64,000 bases of DNA, from NCBI GenBank assembly GCA_947498355.1, contig CANMKA010000006.1:1-64000 (forward strand), in the 5' to 3' direction. Below the pieces are notes generated by a model that was given only the letters and a program-made list of their open reading frames with translations, was not told where the DNA came from and ran no database searches. Positions 9,313-18,611 of this stretch are shown in pieces; the first letter of the stretch is position 1, and every line of letters starts with the position of its first letter. Position numbers and translations under genes: made by a program. The stretch comes from an uncultured Paraglaciecola sp. Its GTDB lineage: Bacteria; Pseudomonadota; Gammaproteobacteria; Enterobacterales; Alteromonadaceae.

Positions 9313-9846
9313 ATTCTGAAAAAGTTTATTAAGCGGTTTTTACCAAGCCATCAAAAAATAAAAGAGCAAAGAGCTTTATCTGTTTTTGGTACTTTGCTGC
9401 ATGATCCTAACCTTTGGCATTTGAATCGTCGCTCCGCTGCGGGGGCGTTTTCGTTGGGCTTATTCTTTGCGTTTTGGCCTGTGCCGTTTCAAATGTGGTT
9501 AGCCGCGGCCTTGGCTATTCCGTTTAGAGTTAACCTACCCCTGTCCATAGCAACGGTCTGGATCACCAATCCTTTCACTATGCCGCCAATTTTCTATGGG
9601 GCCTATATGGTCGGTGCCTTTGTAGTAGGTAAACCTGCTCAAAACTTTGCTTTTGAGCTAAGCTGGCAATGGGTTTTACAAAGCATGGAAACTATAGGTC
9701 CAGCGTTTTTGATTGGTTGTCTAATATGCTCGGTAGTATTCAGTATTACAGGCTTTTTTACGCTCAATTATCTTTGGCGCGTGTCTGTGGTAAAAGCCTG
9801 GAAATTGCGAGTAGCGAGCAGAGCAAAACGCAGCGAACTTAGCTAA
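9313..9846 (+). CDS. DUF2062 membrane protein, probable ATT start
   Basis: This is a small inner-membrane protein with two or three helices and unknown function. The family begins with a basic segment that leads into LLHDPNLWHLNRRS. Here the nearest standard start, TTG at 9394, gives 150 residues and loses that segment. Reading upstream in frame gives ILKKFIKRFLPSHQKIKEQR, which matches the family N-terminus. The only room for a start is ATT at 9313 (or CTG at 9316), because an in-frame TAG lies at 9304-9306. From ATT the protein has 177 residues, the normal family length. A weak AGAGAA lies just upstream. The gene diverges from comEC across only 51 bases. Confidence 0.8.
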   Translation: MLKKFIKRFLPSHQKIKEQRALSVFGTLLHDPNLWHLNRRSAAGAFSLGLFFAFWPVPFQMWLAAALAIPFRVNLPLSIATVWITNPFTMPPIFYGAYMVGAFVVGKPAQNFAFELSWQWVLQSMETIGPAFLIGCLICSVVFSITGFFTLNYLWRVSVVKAWKLRVASRAKRSELS

Positions 9847-9936
9847 AATTTCTACTCATAGTATTTTGCTTAGTCTAAATAAACTAAATTCTCTGTAACA
9901 ACTTACCTTGCCCTATACAAAATATCTAACTAACGC

Positions 9937-9959
9937 CTAATGTTAAAATTGAACATTAG
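9937..9959. repeat. 8-bp inverted repeat between convergent genes
   Basis: CTAATGTT at 9937-9944 and AACATTAG at 9952-9959 form a short perfect stem around a 7-base loop. It lies between the convergent DUF2062 and halogenase-family genes. There is no clear T-run, so it is at best a weak terminator. Confidence 0.3.
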
Positions 9960-9997
9960 TACTTGTATGCAAACTAACTTATTGCCCTAAGTACGGA

Positions 9998-11551
9998 TTA
10001 GATAGTCTGCAAACCATATTGCTTAATTTTGTCTAATAATTCTCTATGCTTTGGTAAACTTGCCGTCATTTTTTGCGCAATCGTCGCATTTTTCGCAAAC
10101 ATCTCATTGGCATGACGTTGGCTTTGTTTAGAAATCCCTAGGGGGTTTTGCTCGGTTTTGAACCCCATTCCATACAGCACGTATTGATAGCTAGCAGCAG
10201 GAAAAACCTCTTTTGCGTAATTAAAATCGTCATGCCAAGGTGGTTGATATTGCCATAACGTTAGTAACTCTTTTAAGCTATCTGGCACAGTATCTGGATC
10301 TCTATGATCAATCCAAAACTGGCTATCATTACGTTGATTGAGCATGTAATGCAATTTTAAGAAATCTATAATGCGCTCCCATCGATACAGAAAGGTTTGA
10401 TTAAAACGCTTAGCAATAATATCCATAGTGGTTCGGTTTGCAGGAAATTGCTCAGCAATCATATCTGCCGATATCTCGACCAACAAAATAGCCGACGCTT
10501 CCAAGGGCTCTAAAAATCCTGCAGATAATCCTATGGCGACACAATTACGTTTCCAAAATACCTCTCTGTGCCCCGCTTTTATATCCAACTCCCTAACAGA
10601 TAAACTTTCTGGGTTAGGGTGCGAATGCGCAATATAAGTCATTAATTCTTGGTACGCTGCATCTTGGTTGGTATGTCGACTTGAGTAGACATGCCCTATC
10701 CCTTTGCGATTTGACAAGCCAATATCCCAAATCCAACCGTTTCGTTGTCCGGTTGAAATAGTGTGTGACGCAACTGGGCTGGTTTCACTAGCATAAGGTA
10801 CATGCACCGCCAACGCTTTGTCAGCAAACAATACATGATCACAAGGAACAAAGCCTACTTGTTGATTTTGCCCCAACAATAACGACTTAAAACCAGAACA
10901 ATCAATAAACAACTCCCCCTGAATTTCACCATGCTCAGCTGTGCTCACAGACGAGATATCACCATTTTGATGGTTATTCACGTGAGTGACGTGATCGAGT
11001 ACATGTTTAACGCCCAATTTAGTCGTGCAATGTTCTTGTAAGAATCGTGAAAATTCCCCAGCATCTAGGTGATATGCATAGTTTGCAATCGCGGCATATT
11101 CCGGCGTAGTAATCATTTTGGGAGCTAAGCCCTGTTGGCAAATAGCTTCTTGGTAACATACGGCATCAGAAAATGAGCCATGACCTTGATGAGCAAGCCA
11201 GTGCTGGGCTAAATTGGCAGAATCAAAGCTCTCGGGCAAGACTAGGGGATGATAATAAAAGTCATCTTCTGTGCCTGTTACCCATTTTGCGAATTTCGCG
11301 CCTTGTTTGAAAGACACGTTACAGCGGCGGATAAAATCCGTTTCGCGCACCCCAATGTTTTTTAGAGTGCGGCGCATGGTTGGCCATGTTCCTTCGCCCA
11401 CCCCTACAATCGGCACATTGGGCGATTCGACTAAGGTAATGCTAAAGCCTTGTTTATTGTCTTTGTTTAATTTAGCGGCTAACGTGCCAGCGGTTAACCA
11501 ACCTGCGGTGCCTCCGCCAACAATAACAACGGATCTGACTCCATGAGACAT
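9998..11551 (-). CDS. flavin-dependent tryptophan halogenase family protein
   Basis: This 517-residue protein has the FAD-binding GGGTAGW motif at residues 12-18 and the GVGEGTWP motif near 50-57. The lysine of FKQGAKF (K82) aligns with the catalytic lysine of PrnA (K79), which carries the chloramine-type intermediate. FLEPLEAS, the region with the conserved catalytic glutamate, is present. The diagnostic WxWxIP motif, which blocks monooxygenase activity, appears as WIWDIG at residues 273-278, so the proline is replaced by glycine. The fold and cofactor are well supported; the substrate, and whether it halogenates at all, are not. No flavin reductase, transporter or biosynthetic gene lies next to it. 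It is probably transcribed alone. Confidence 0.85.
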   Translation of the reverse strand: MSHGVRSVVIVGGGTAGWLTAGTLAAKLNKDNKQGFSITLVESPNVPIVGVGEGTWPTMRRTLKNIGVRETDFIRRCNVSFKQGAKFAKWVTGTEDDFYYHPLVLPESFDSANLAQHWLAHQGHGSFSDAVCYQEAICQQGLAPKMITTPEYAAIANYAYHLDAGEFSRFLQEHCTTKLGVKHVLDHVTHVNNHQNGDISSVSTAEHGEIQGELFIDCSGFKSLLLGQNQQVGFVPCDHVLFADKALAVHVPYASETSPVASHTISTGQRNGWIWDIGLSNRKGIGHVYSSRHTNQDAAYQELMTYIAHSHPNPESLSVRELDIKAGHREVFWKRNCVAIGLSAGFLEPLEASAILLVEISADMIAEQFPANRTTMDIIAKRFNQTFLYRWERIIDFLKLHYMLNQRNDSQFWIDHRDPDTVPDSLKELLTLWQYQPPWHDDFNYAKEVFPAASYQYVLYGMGFKTEQNPLGISKQSQRHANEMFAKNATIAQKMTASLPKHRELLDKIKQYGLQTI

Positions 11552-11761
11552 ACAATACTCCTAAGAAAATTGGCTTTTTGACTGTTGGTTAAGGCACCAA
11601 ATTGATGATCATTTTGACGACTATTTTGACGACCGTACAAAAATATACACATTTCGTTAACAAAACTAAAGGAGTAAGGTAAACATGTTTATTATTGGAA
11701 ATATCTAGCGTCTAGCAAACACCATACAATTGGAGGGCTAACCTACGATTAAAGGGGTTTC

Positions 11762-13801
11762 TCAGTCCGAATGCAACAACTCAAGTAAGCGTTCAAAAGG
11801 AATAGGTTTACTCAAAAAATAGCCCTGAGCATAGTCACAGTTATTATCTAGTAAAAAATCGAACTGCTCTTGAGTTTCTATGCCTTCTGCCACAACACAT
11901 AAATCAAATGATTCAGCAATCGACAGGATTGCCTTGACCATAGTCGCTTTCGTTTTGTTTGATTCCGATAAGTCATCAACAAAAGACTTATCAATTTTAA
12001 GGCAATTGACCGGATAATTTACCAATTGATTAAAGGCAGTGTAACCGGTGCCAAAATCATCAAGGGCGACATCTATACCCATATCTCGAATACTGGCAAG
12101 AGATGCAATGCTGCGCTCGGTCACATCAACTAGGCTTGTTTCAGTTATTTCTATCTCAATCCATTCGGGTTCGATAGCGTATTTCAGTAATAATGCCGAA
12201 AATTGACTGTTAAAATGTTCATGACTTAACTCTCGGGCAGATACATTGATACAAAACCGAAAATTGTCTAAATCCAGCTGGGCCTTATGTTGGTCTATTA
12301 CAATAAAAGTGTGTTCAATTACCCATAAATCAATTTTATTGATTAGATGAAACTCCTCTGCAATCGGAATGAATACATCTGGCCCGATCCCAGTTAGTTC
12401 TTCCGAACAGTGACGAAGCAGTACTTCTACCTTTGCCATTTTTTTCGACGCACATTCGTAAATAGGCATAAACACCAAACGAAAGGCATTATTGTCTATC
12501 GCTTTGGATAACTTAGTCGCAATGGCTTCACGCTCGAGGTTATCTTGAGCAATGGCTGCATCGAACTTTTTGTACTGGTTTTTTCCTTGATTCTTGGCGT
12601 AGTACATGGCGACATCAGCCTGATGTAGCATCTCTTCAAAGCTAATCGCGTTTTTAGAGGAACAACTAATGCCTATGCTTCCATTGAGTCGAATTGAAGT
12701 TGTTGAAACAAGTATAGGACGGGCAATTTCGGCTAGTAGATGCTTCGCTAAAACACCTATATTTTCGCTGCTAAGGTCAGATACAACTAAAGCGAACTCA
12801 TCTCCGGCCAATCGGGCAAATTTATAATGAAGGTCATATTGAAATGATTTCACAGATTCTTGAATCGATTGACTAAAATTAAGTAAAACCTCATCCCCTA
12901 TATTATGTCCATGCCCATCATTAATTCGTTTGAAATCGTCAAGGTCGATATAAAATAAGGTTAAGTCAGGCTTGTTGTAGAAACTGCTAAATTTAAAGTT
13001 GACCCAATCACTTAAGCCTCTGCGGTTAAATACACCCGTTAACGTATCGGTTTTAGCTAAACGTTTTAAACTCCAATTTCGCTGTATACTAAACATTAAA
13101 GACACAACCAGCCAAATAATCATATTTGCTAGCAGCAGAGTTTGCTCTGTAATTGCTTCACCAATCAACACCATACGGTTGATTGTAATTTGGTAATCAC
13201 CAACCTTTGGCATGCTATTTGGCAAAATTTCTATATAAGTAATGTTAGAAAAATCGAGCCCAGATTGTATCGATGGAACATTGTGTTGATTAATCCACCA
13301 TTGCTCAACACTGAAAGACTGCATGGATAAATTATTCGTAGTTTCTTTTAGATTAGGATTTAATATCAATGAGTTATATTTAAATGATGTGTAGTCATCA
13401 TATTTAACATACGCCTGGTCGTAGTTTCTAAAAGATATCTTAATCATGGGCTCTGGCTGAGGCGCTTCGTAATCTATATCTAAGTCTAGGTTTTTGTAAT
13501 TATTAAGATTCTTGCCTAAAGCATTATCCTCAAAAGTACTAAATGGAGAAAAGCGTATAGAAAACGAACAGTAATTATTTGATCTAATATCCTCGACTTT
13601 ACACGTAAGAAAAATTGCGTCTTGTTCTTCAGAAAAATCGGACATAACACCGCCTATGTTAGTCGGATACCAATCAGAATGATTCCCTTGCGCAAGCAAG
13701 TCTAAGTGTAATGAAAAAACCCCTAAACGATGAGCGACAATACTCGATAGCGAGACAATAGCTAATGCTACAAGTGCCCAATTTCGATAATTAAATAGCA
13801 A
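11762..13801 (-). CDS. membrane GGDEF/EAL protein with periplasmic sensor domain
   Basis: This 679-residue c-di-GMP protein has a helix at 7-24, a periplasmic domain of about 195 residues, a second helix at 221-239, GGDEF (about 245-410) and EAL (about 430-679). The cyclase motif is AGDEF (332-336), and no RxxD inhibitory site precedes it. The EAL domain keeps the catalytic set: EVL, NVSARE, ITETSL, DDFGTGY, KIDKSF, EGIET and QGY. Both activities are therefore possible. The periplasmic domain has a C-x10-C pair (C67, C78) and a beta-rich stretch (LDLDIDYEAP, ISFRNYD). The start is TTG at 13801 with AAGGA six bases upstream; the resulting N-terminus aligns without gaps to the paralogue at 26737-28812. 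Confidence 0.9.
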   Translation of the reverse strand: MLFNYRNWALVALAIVSLSSIVAHRLGVFSLHLDLLAQGNHSDWYPTNIGGVMSDFSEEQDAIFLTCKVEDIRSNNYCSFSIRFSPFSTFEDNALGKNLNNYKNLDLDIDYEAPQPEPMIKISFRNYDQAYVKYDDYTSFKYNSLILNPNLKETTNNLSMQSFSVEQWWINQHNVPSIQSGLDFSNITYIEILPNSMPKVGDYQITINRMVLIGEAITEQTLLLANMIIWLVVSLMFSIQRNWSLKRLAKTDTLTGVFNRRGLSDWVNFKFSSFYNKPDLTLFYIDLDDFKRINDGHGHNIGDEVLLNFSQSIQESVKSFQYDLHYKFARLAGDEFALVVSDLSSENIGVLAKHLLAEIARPILVSTTSIRLNGSIGISCSSKNAISFEEMLHQADVAMYYAKNQGKNQYKKFDAAIAQDNLEREAIATKLSKAIDNNAFRLVFMPIYECASKKMAKVEVLLRHCSEELTGIGPDVFIPIAEEFHLINKIDLWVIEHTFIVIDQHKAQLDLDNFRFCINVSARELSHEHFNSQFSALLLKYAIEPEWIEIEITETSLVDVTERSIASLASIRDMGIDVALDDFGTGYTAFNQLVNYPVNCLKIDKSFVDDLSESNKTKATMVKAILSIAESFDLCVVAEGIETQEQFDFLLDNNCDYAQGYFLSKPIPFERLLELLHSD

Positions 13802-13862
13802 ATAGTGTCCTTAAAAAATCAAATATCACTCGTTTTCAACAAAATAAAGCTTTGTCAAAAGC

Positions 13863-14801
13863 TCATAAAATTGGATGAACAGGCTTATAATACGTCAACA
13901 CTTTAGCATGTAATGCGTTGTCGACAACAGATTGGCTCAAATAACGGCTAAGTAATTGGTCTATTTGCTTTATGTGAGGCATGAGTTTGTCTTTATCCTT
14001 AGCCGAAATCGAGTACTGATTAAGCACCCGCATTAGGTCAATCGACACCCCATGTAAACTCCGGTTTTGCACTGCAGTAGGATTGTCGTGGGCAGTGGCT
14101 AGCCCGAGCATAGCCGATAACTGCTGCACTACATCCCCTCGATAAGCAAAAGTCTGAACGTGATCTTGCCCAAATAACTGCTGACAACCTTCTACAAAAC
14201 CAGCGTAATCTAAATGTTGAGTGAACCAATTTATTTCGAGCATTTCAGCAAAGCTTAAGTCTTTGCCGTAGCATGGGTTACCACTAGTTTGAGGGTTTCG
14301 AATACACTGTTTATAGAAGCTTTCGATAAAGCCTAGAGGCTCCCTAAACCATACCCAAATATGTACGTCAAACAAGTTAGCCAAACTGCGTAAAAGACGT
14401 TTTGATGCTGGGGGAAAATCCCACCAATAATTATAAATGCCCTCGGATGACAAAATAACAGTGTGAGTATGGGGTTTGACTTGAGAAATCAGGTGAGTAA
14501 AGTTTTGCAAAAAATGTTGAGTGTGCGTAGTAACCAGATTTTTTTCAAACCATTGATGAATTGGTGCACTTGGATTTCGCAATTCATCCGAGCTATGGGG
14601 GTACAGTATGCCTAAACCACGCAATTTTCGCTGTTTTTTAGCCAAATAGGTTTGCATACTGGTTGTGCCGGTTTTTGGTGTCCCAGCGTGAATAATCAAC
14701 TTAAGTTTTCGCTCTTTACACACTTGTGAGTCAGCCAAAGTTGAGTGTAACAGTGCAGATAAAGTGTCTTCGAATGCGCCTTTCCTAGCAGACATGACCA
14801 C
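13863..14801 (-). CDS. sulfotransferase-like P-loop protein
   Basis: This protein of 310-312 residues has the PAPS-binding loop GTPKTGTTSMQ at residues 40-50, followed by features of the sulfotransferase fold (VILSSEG, then WFREPLGFIESFYKQ as the 3'-phosphate-binding region). Sulfotransferases move sulfate from PAPS to a sugar, lipid or small molecule; the acceptor is unknown here. The start is GTG at 14801, overlapping the TAG stop of the Nudix gene by one base; ATG at 14795 is an alternative. The overlap suggests coupled translation. Confidence 0.75.
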   Translation of the reverse strand: MVMSARKGAFEDTLSALLHSTLADSQVCKERKLKLIIHAGTPKTGTTSMQTYLAKKQRKLRGLGILYPHSSDELRNPSAPIHQWFEKNLVTTHTQHFLQNFTHLISQVKPHTHTVILSSEGIYNYWWDFPPASKRLLRSLANLFDVHIWVWFREPLGFIESFYKQCIRNPQTSGNPCYGKDLSFAEMLEINWFTQHLDYAGFVEGCQQLFGQDHVQTFAYRGDVVQQLSAMLGLATAHDNPTAVQNRSLHGVSIDLMRVLNQYSISAKDKDKLMPHIKQIDQLLSRYLSQSVVDNALHAKVLTYYKPVHPIL

Positions 14802-15355
14802 TAAGCCTGAGAATACTGAGAGTCAACCAGCTTCTCTAAAATCAATTTGAATAGAAATGTCTCACGTTCGATAGACAGGCCTTTCTTCGGACTGCTCTGT
14901 ATCACGCCCTCATTGTGCGCAATAGCTTGCTCTAGGTTTACCCATAATGCCTTCATACCATTGCGTACTTCATAATCTTCGAGGGAAGTTTGACCTAAGG
15001 TTTGGTCGATTTCGCAGCAATAACAATGAGAAATCATATGGACTAGATCTGCGTTAGGTTTATGCCATGGGCGATATTCGTCATAACGTGCAAACTCACG
15101 AATATTACGCACACCTGTGGCTCCCGTTTCTTCACTTAGCTCTCGAATCAAGCCCTGATGCTTGTCTTCACCTTGATCGATCCCCCCACCCGGTAAGCTA
15201 TAATCGTCATAACGCGAGGTATACACTAATAAAATCCTATCGCCGTTAATCACTATTGCTCGGGCGGCATGACGGGTCAAGATAGACAGTTGAGCATTAT
15301 TGTTGATTAGATGGCTAGGAGTATCTGGGTGGTAAGTGGTGCGTATTGGTTTCAT
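14801..15355 (-). CDS. Nudix hydrolase
   Basis: This 184-residue protein carries a full Nudix box, GGIDQGEDKHQGLIRELSEE, near residues 57-76, matching Gx5Ex7REUxEExGU. The family hydrolyses nucleoside diphosphates linked to another group. The flanking sequence (HAARAIVINGDRILLVYTS) is typical of small cytoplasmic members, but the substrate is not predictable. It is translationally linked to the sulfotransferase-like gene. Removal of a nucleotide by-product of PAPS chemistry would be a speculative link. Confidence 0.88.
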   Translation of the reverse strand: MKPIRTTYHPDTPSHLINNNAQLSILTRHAARAIVINGDRILLVYTSRYDDYSLPGGGIDQGEDKHQGLIRELSEETGATGVRNIREFARYDEYRPWHKPNADLVHMISHCYCCEIDQTLGQTSLEDYEVRNGMKALWVNLEQAIAHNEGVIQSSPKKGLSIERETFLFKLILEKLVDSQYSQA

Positions 15356-15503
15356 TTAAATCAGTTTCAATTGGTGCCCGGTGATCTAGGCTATATATTT
15401 TAAAAGTGCCTCAGTTACTTTTGGTTCGAGGCAGAGCTTGTGTTACGAGGTCATTAAAGGTCAATTAGCGCTCCACCAGCAGGACAAACCAATCAACGCT
15501 GTC

Positions 15504-16208
15504 CTACCCAAATAAGCCCCAAAAACCCTTGCTGTTTAAGTCTTCTTCGCAGGTTTTGTATTGCTTAGCAAACCGCAAAGAGCGGGTTTTAACTTTCTTA
15601 GCCACCACTTTCAACCAAGGTTTTTTATGATAACTCCCTCTGCGATATCCAGTCCAACCTTCGTGATAATTTAAATATTGTAATTCTGCATCCCACTTAG
15701 ATACGCCATTTATCTTGTTAGTCTTTGTGATAAACCACCCCATAAAGTCAATGGCATCATCAAAATCCGTGCGACTTACCCAGCTTTGTTTGGTTTCGCG
15801 TTTGTAATCATCCCAAGTGGGTGTTTTAGCCTGAGAATACCCGTAAGCAGAACTAAGTCTGCCCCAAGGTACTAAGCCAAAAAAAACGTATTTTTTACCT
15901 GGGCGAGCTTTGGCTTTGAAGGAGCTTTCTTGATACATCATGGCCATAGGAACATGTACAGGCACTCCCCACTTTTCACTCATATCAATGGCGCTATCAA
16001 ACCAGTCAGACTTTTCGTAAAAGATGTCACAAATATTGTCGATGTTTCTCGGTGGCGTATTTGCGCACCCCAAAGTCAAAAAACCAACTATGGCCAGCGC
16101 GCCTGTTTTTTTGACAAAGGGGCTAAGTCGACATGACGGTTGAGCTTGATTGACCTTGGGTTTATCTTGCAAGCAGCCAAACAAAACACGCAGATTTGAG
16201 CTGTTCAC
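15504..16208 (-). CDS. lytic transglycosylase-like lipoprotein
   Basis: This 234-residue protein has a lipobox LTLGC with the acylated cysteine at residue 48, preceded by an unusually long N-terminal segment. The domain after it has the transglycosylase pattern: a glutamate in MMYQESSFKA (E94, candidate catalytic acid), then AYGYSQAKTPTW and LQYLNYHEGWTGYRRG. It would cleave peptidoglycan from the outer membrane side. The start is GTG at 16208, sharing one base with the gshA TAG stop. No start closer to the signal peptide was seen. In these organisms this protein type is usually called a hypothetical SLT-domain lipoprotein. Confidence 0.75.
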   Translation of the reverse strand: MNSSNLRVLFGCLQDKPKVNQAQPSCRLSPFVKKTGALAIVGFLTLGCANTPPRNIDNICDIFYEKSDWFDSAIDMSEKWGVPVHVPMAMMYQESSFKAKARPGKKYVFFGLVPWGRLSSAYGYSQAKTPTWDDYKRETKQSWVSRTDFDDAIDFMGWFITKTNKINGVSKWDAELQYLNYHEGWTGYRRGSYHKKPWLKVVAKKVKTRSLRFAKQYKTCEEDLNSKGFWGLFG

Positions 16209-17812
16209 TAAGCGAACTCTCGCAACGTTAAAAAGTAGTCTGCTAAAAATTCATCGAAAGATTCTGTGTCACTCTCCTCTATCGCCTTCTGCCGCTTTTT
16301 TGATTCAGTAGCGTGTAAATGCAAATCTTGCTCTGTCATTGAACGATAATTAACCTTGGCAAAGTATTCTTTATAAGATTCAGCCAGTTGCAAACCCAAA
16401 GTGCCGTTATCTTTATCATCTTGAAGTAACGACTCTAGTAAGCGGGCCGATGGTGTAAGAGATGGCTCGAGGATTTTTTGTTTTTCAATGGCTAATGCTT
16501 CCGAATATAAAGTCGTCTGATTAGCCTCATCTAACAACAAAGCAATAGACTGCATGTCATCAAACAACGTCAGGGCCCATTGCTGCATATTGACTGACTC
16601 ACCCTCACGCACAAGCGTTAAGTTGGGCTCCCGACCACGGCTGACAACAGTCTTTAAGTTAACTTCAGTCTCTTGATACAAATCGTCACTAAAAAACGCG
16701 CTTGGCGTAACCAAGCAGTAAACTAAAAATACATCGAGAAAATAAAACTGATTGGCGTGGATCCCAACTGCACTAAATGGATCAACATCCAAGGCTCTAA
16801 CTTCAATATATTCGACCCCTCTGTCTTCCAGAGCATCTGTCGGCTTTTCTAACGACCGAGTTGGCTGCTTGGGCCGAATAGGTGAATAGAGTTCGTTCTC
16901 AATTTGCAAAACATTGCTACTAAGCTGTTGATACTCACCATCTTTTTTTCCTTCGAATTGCTGGTACTCGGCAGAAGGCAAACTAATAGCTTTGCGTAAC
17001 GAGTCGATATAGGTATCTAGGTGGTTATAACAGATATTTAAACTTGATTGAGCACTATTGGTATAACCTAAATCACTCATTCTTAGTGAGGTAGCGTAAG
17101 GTAAGTAGCAGGTACCTTTGCCTAAACGGGTAAACTCGAAAGTCGTTTTTTTACCGCGAATAAACGATCCACACAAAGCGGGAGACGCGCCATATAAGTA
17201 CGGAATAATCCAGCAAAAACGTCTGTAGTTACGGATCATTGCAAAATACGCAGCTGAGATGTTGTCTTTGCTCATCGCTTGATTTTGCTCAGTAAACCAC
17301 GCTTGCCAAAACTCTTTAGGTAACGAAAAATTAAAATGCACCCCAGAGATAGCCTGCATCATACTGCCATAGCGATTTTTAAGACCTACGCGATAAAGGC
17401 TTTTCATTTTACCCACATTAGATGAGCCATAATTAGCAATAGGAATGGCGTCACCACTTTCGATAAAACATGGCATGCTCATAGACCACAAACGCTCTTC
17501 GCCTATATTCGCGCTCACAAATTTATGGACGTCCGTTAATTGCCCTATGGTTTTTTCAATAGACGCTTCAGGAGGCGTAATAAATTCGAGCAAAGACTCA
17601 GAAAAATCTGTAGTGATGTATTCGTGAGTCAGCGCAGAACCAAGAGCAGCTTGATGAGGAGTCTGGGCCAGTCCTCCATTTGGGTTGATCCTTAAGGCTT
17701 CTCTTTCTACACCATGACGAATGTTAGATAGCGTATCTTTAACTGAGTCGCTGGTTAATAGCTTTAAACGCGCTGCAAATGATTGTTGGTTTGATTGCAA
17801 AATAATGTCCAT
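16208..17812 (-). CDS. gshA: glutamate-cysteine ligase
   Basis: GshA makes gamma-glutamylcysteine from glutamate, cysteine and ATP, the first step of glutathione synthesis. The protein matches the gammaproteobacterial type-1 enzyme: RHGVEREALRIN, GSALTHEYITTDFSESLLEFITP, YIEVRALDVDPF. An open frame extends up to ATG at 17872 (554 residues). I prefer ATG at 17812 (534 residues), because the family begins just before the first of these motifs and the extra 20 residues look non-conserved. It overlaps the downstream lipoprotein gene by one base, so the pair is probably one operon. gshB is not in the window. Confidence 0.93.
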   Translation of the reverse strand: MDIILQSNQQSFAARLKLLTSDSVKDTLSNIRHGVEREALRINPNGGLAQTPHQAALGSALTHEYITTDFSESLLEFITPPEASIEKTIGQLTDVHKFVSANIGEERLWSMSMPCFIESGDAIPIANYGSSNVGKMKSLYRVGLKNRYGSMMQAISGVHFNFSLPKEFWQAWFTEQNQAMSKDNISAAYFAMIRNYRRFCWIIPYLYGASPALCGSFIRGKKTTFEFTRLGKGTCYLPYATSLRMSDLGYTNSAQSSLNICYNHLDTYIDSLRKAISLPSAEYQQFEGKKDGEYQQLSSNVLQIENELYSPIRPKQPTRSLEKPTDALEDRGVEYIEVRALDVDPFSAVGIHANQFYFLDVFLVYCLVTPSAFFSDDLYQETEVNLKTVVSRGREPNLTLVREGESVNMQQWALTLFDDMQSIALLLDEANQTTLYSEALAIEKQKILEPSLTPSARLLESLLQDDKDNGTLGLQLAESYKEYFAKVNYRSMTEQDLHLHATESKKRQKAIEESDTESFDEFLADYFLTLREFA

Positions 17813-18066
17813 TTTAAAGAGTAGTGATCTACTCACTTTGTAAAAATTTATCGCACTTGATGGCTTGCCCATCGGCTAGATAACCTTAAGCGCATTGAGT
17901 TTTCCCACTTGAACCCAATTCATACTGATCAGGTCAAGGCCCAATACTGCTATACTAGAATCTTAAAAAGCTTGGGTCTAGGGCAACCTAACTAAAGTTT
18001 AATAAAATCTGTGATGGGCGTCTGCTAAAGTTAGCATCGCTGTACGCCGCACAATAGGAGCTCTAT

Positions 18067-18603
18067 ATGGGAACAGATACAGGGTTAACAACCTTCGATA
18101 ATGAATTTGCCCTCAGACAATTTAGTGGAAACCAAGATTTACTCCTGCAAATACTAAAAAAATTTATTGAGCAGAATACGCATTTTGCAAACGAGCTTAA
18201 CGCCTTATTGAGTCAAGGAGATATGGTAACGGCTAAACGCAAAGTGCACACCTTAAAAGGCGTTTCGGGCAATTTGGGTATGAATGCTCTGCACCATAAG
18301 TGCAAAGAAATAGAAGCTAATATAGAACAATCACTCCCAGTAAATTTACTTAATGAATTTTATGCACTTGTAGATGAAACCTTAGTCGCAGCCAATGACT
18401 TTAGTGAACCTACCCAAGCCCCTCAGGCAACAAATAGTAACCAAGCTTTTATTGAATCTCTTGAAAAAAATGAATTTATTTCTGACCAAGCATTAGCTGA
18501 ATATGTTAAAAACAGTGGGCTTTCAGCTAGCCAACAAGATGAATTAATGGGCTATATAGACAATTTCGATTATCCTAGCGCTATAGCCTTACTCAACAAG
18601 TAG
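18067..18603 (+). CDS. Hpt domain phosphotransfer protein
   Basis: This 178-residue protein carries a histidine phosphotransfer domain at about 10-110. The phospho-acceptor is H61 in KRKVHTLKGVSGNLG, the classic HxLKG motif. Such proteins relay phosphate between a hybrid histidine kinase and a response regulator. No kinase or receiver domain is adjacent, so its partners are elsewhere. A second part (about 125-178) lacks a histidine motif and looks helical. ATG at 18067 is preceded by a good AGGAG eight bases upstream. Confidence 0.88.
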   Translation: MGTDTGLTTFDNEFALRQFSGNQDLLLQILKKFIEQNTHFANELNALLSQGDMVTAKRKVHTLKGVSGNLGMNALHHKCKEIEANIEQSLPVNLLNEFYALVDETLVAANDFSEPTQAPQATNSNQAFIESLEKNEFISDQALAEYVKNSGLSASQQDELMGYIDNFDYPSAIALLNK

Positions 18604-18611
18604 TAGCCATC

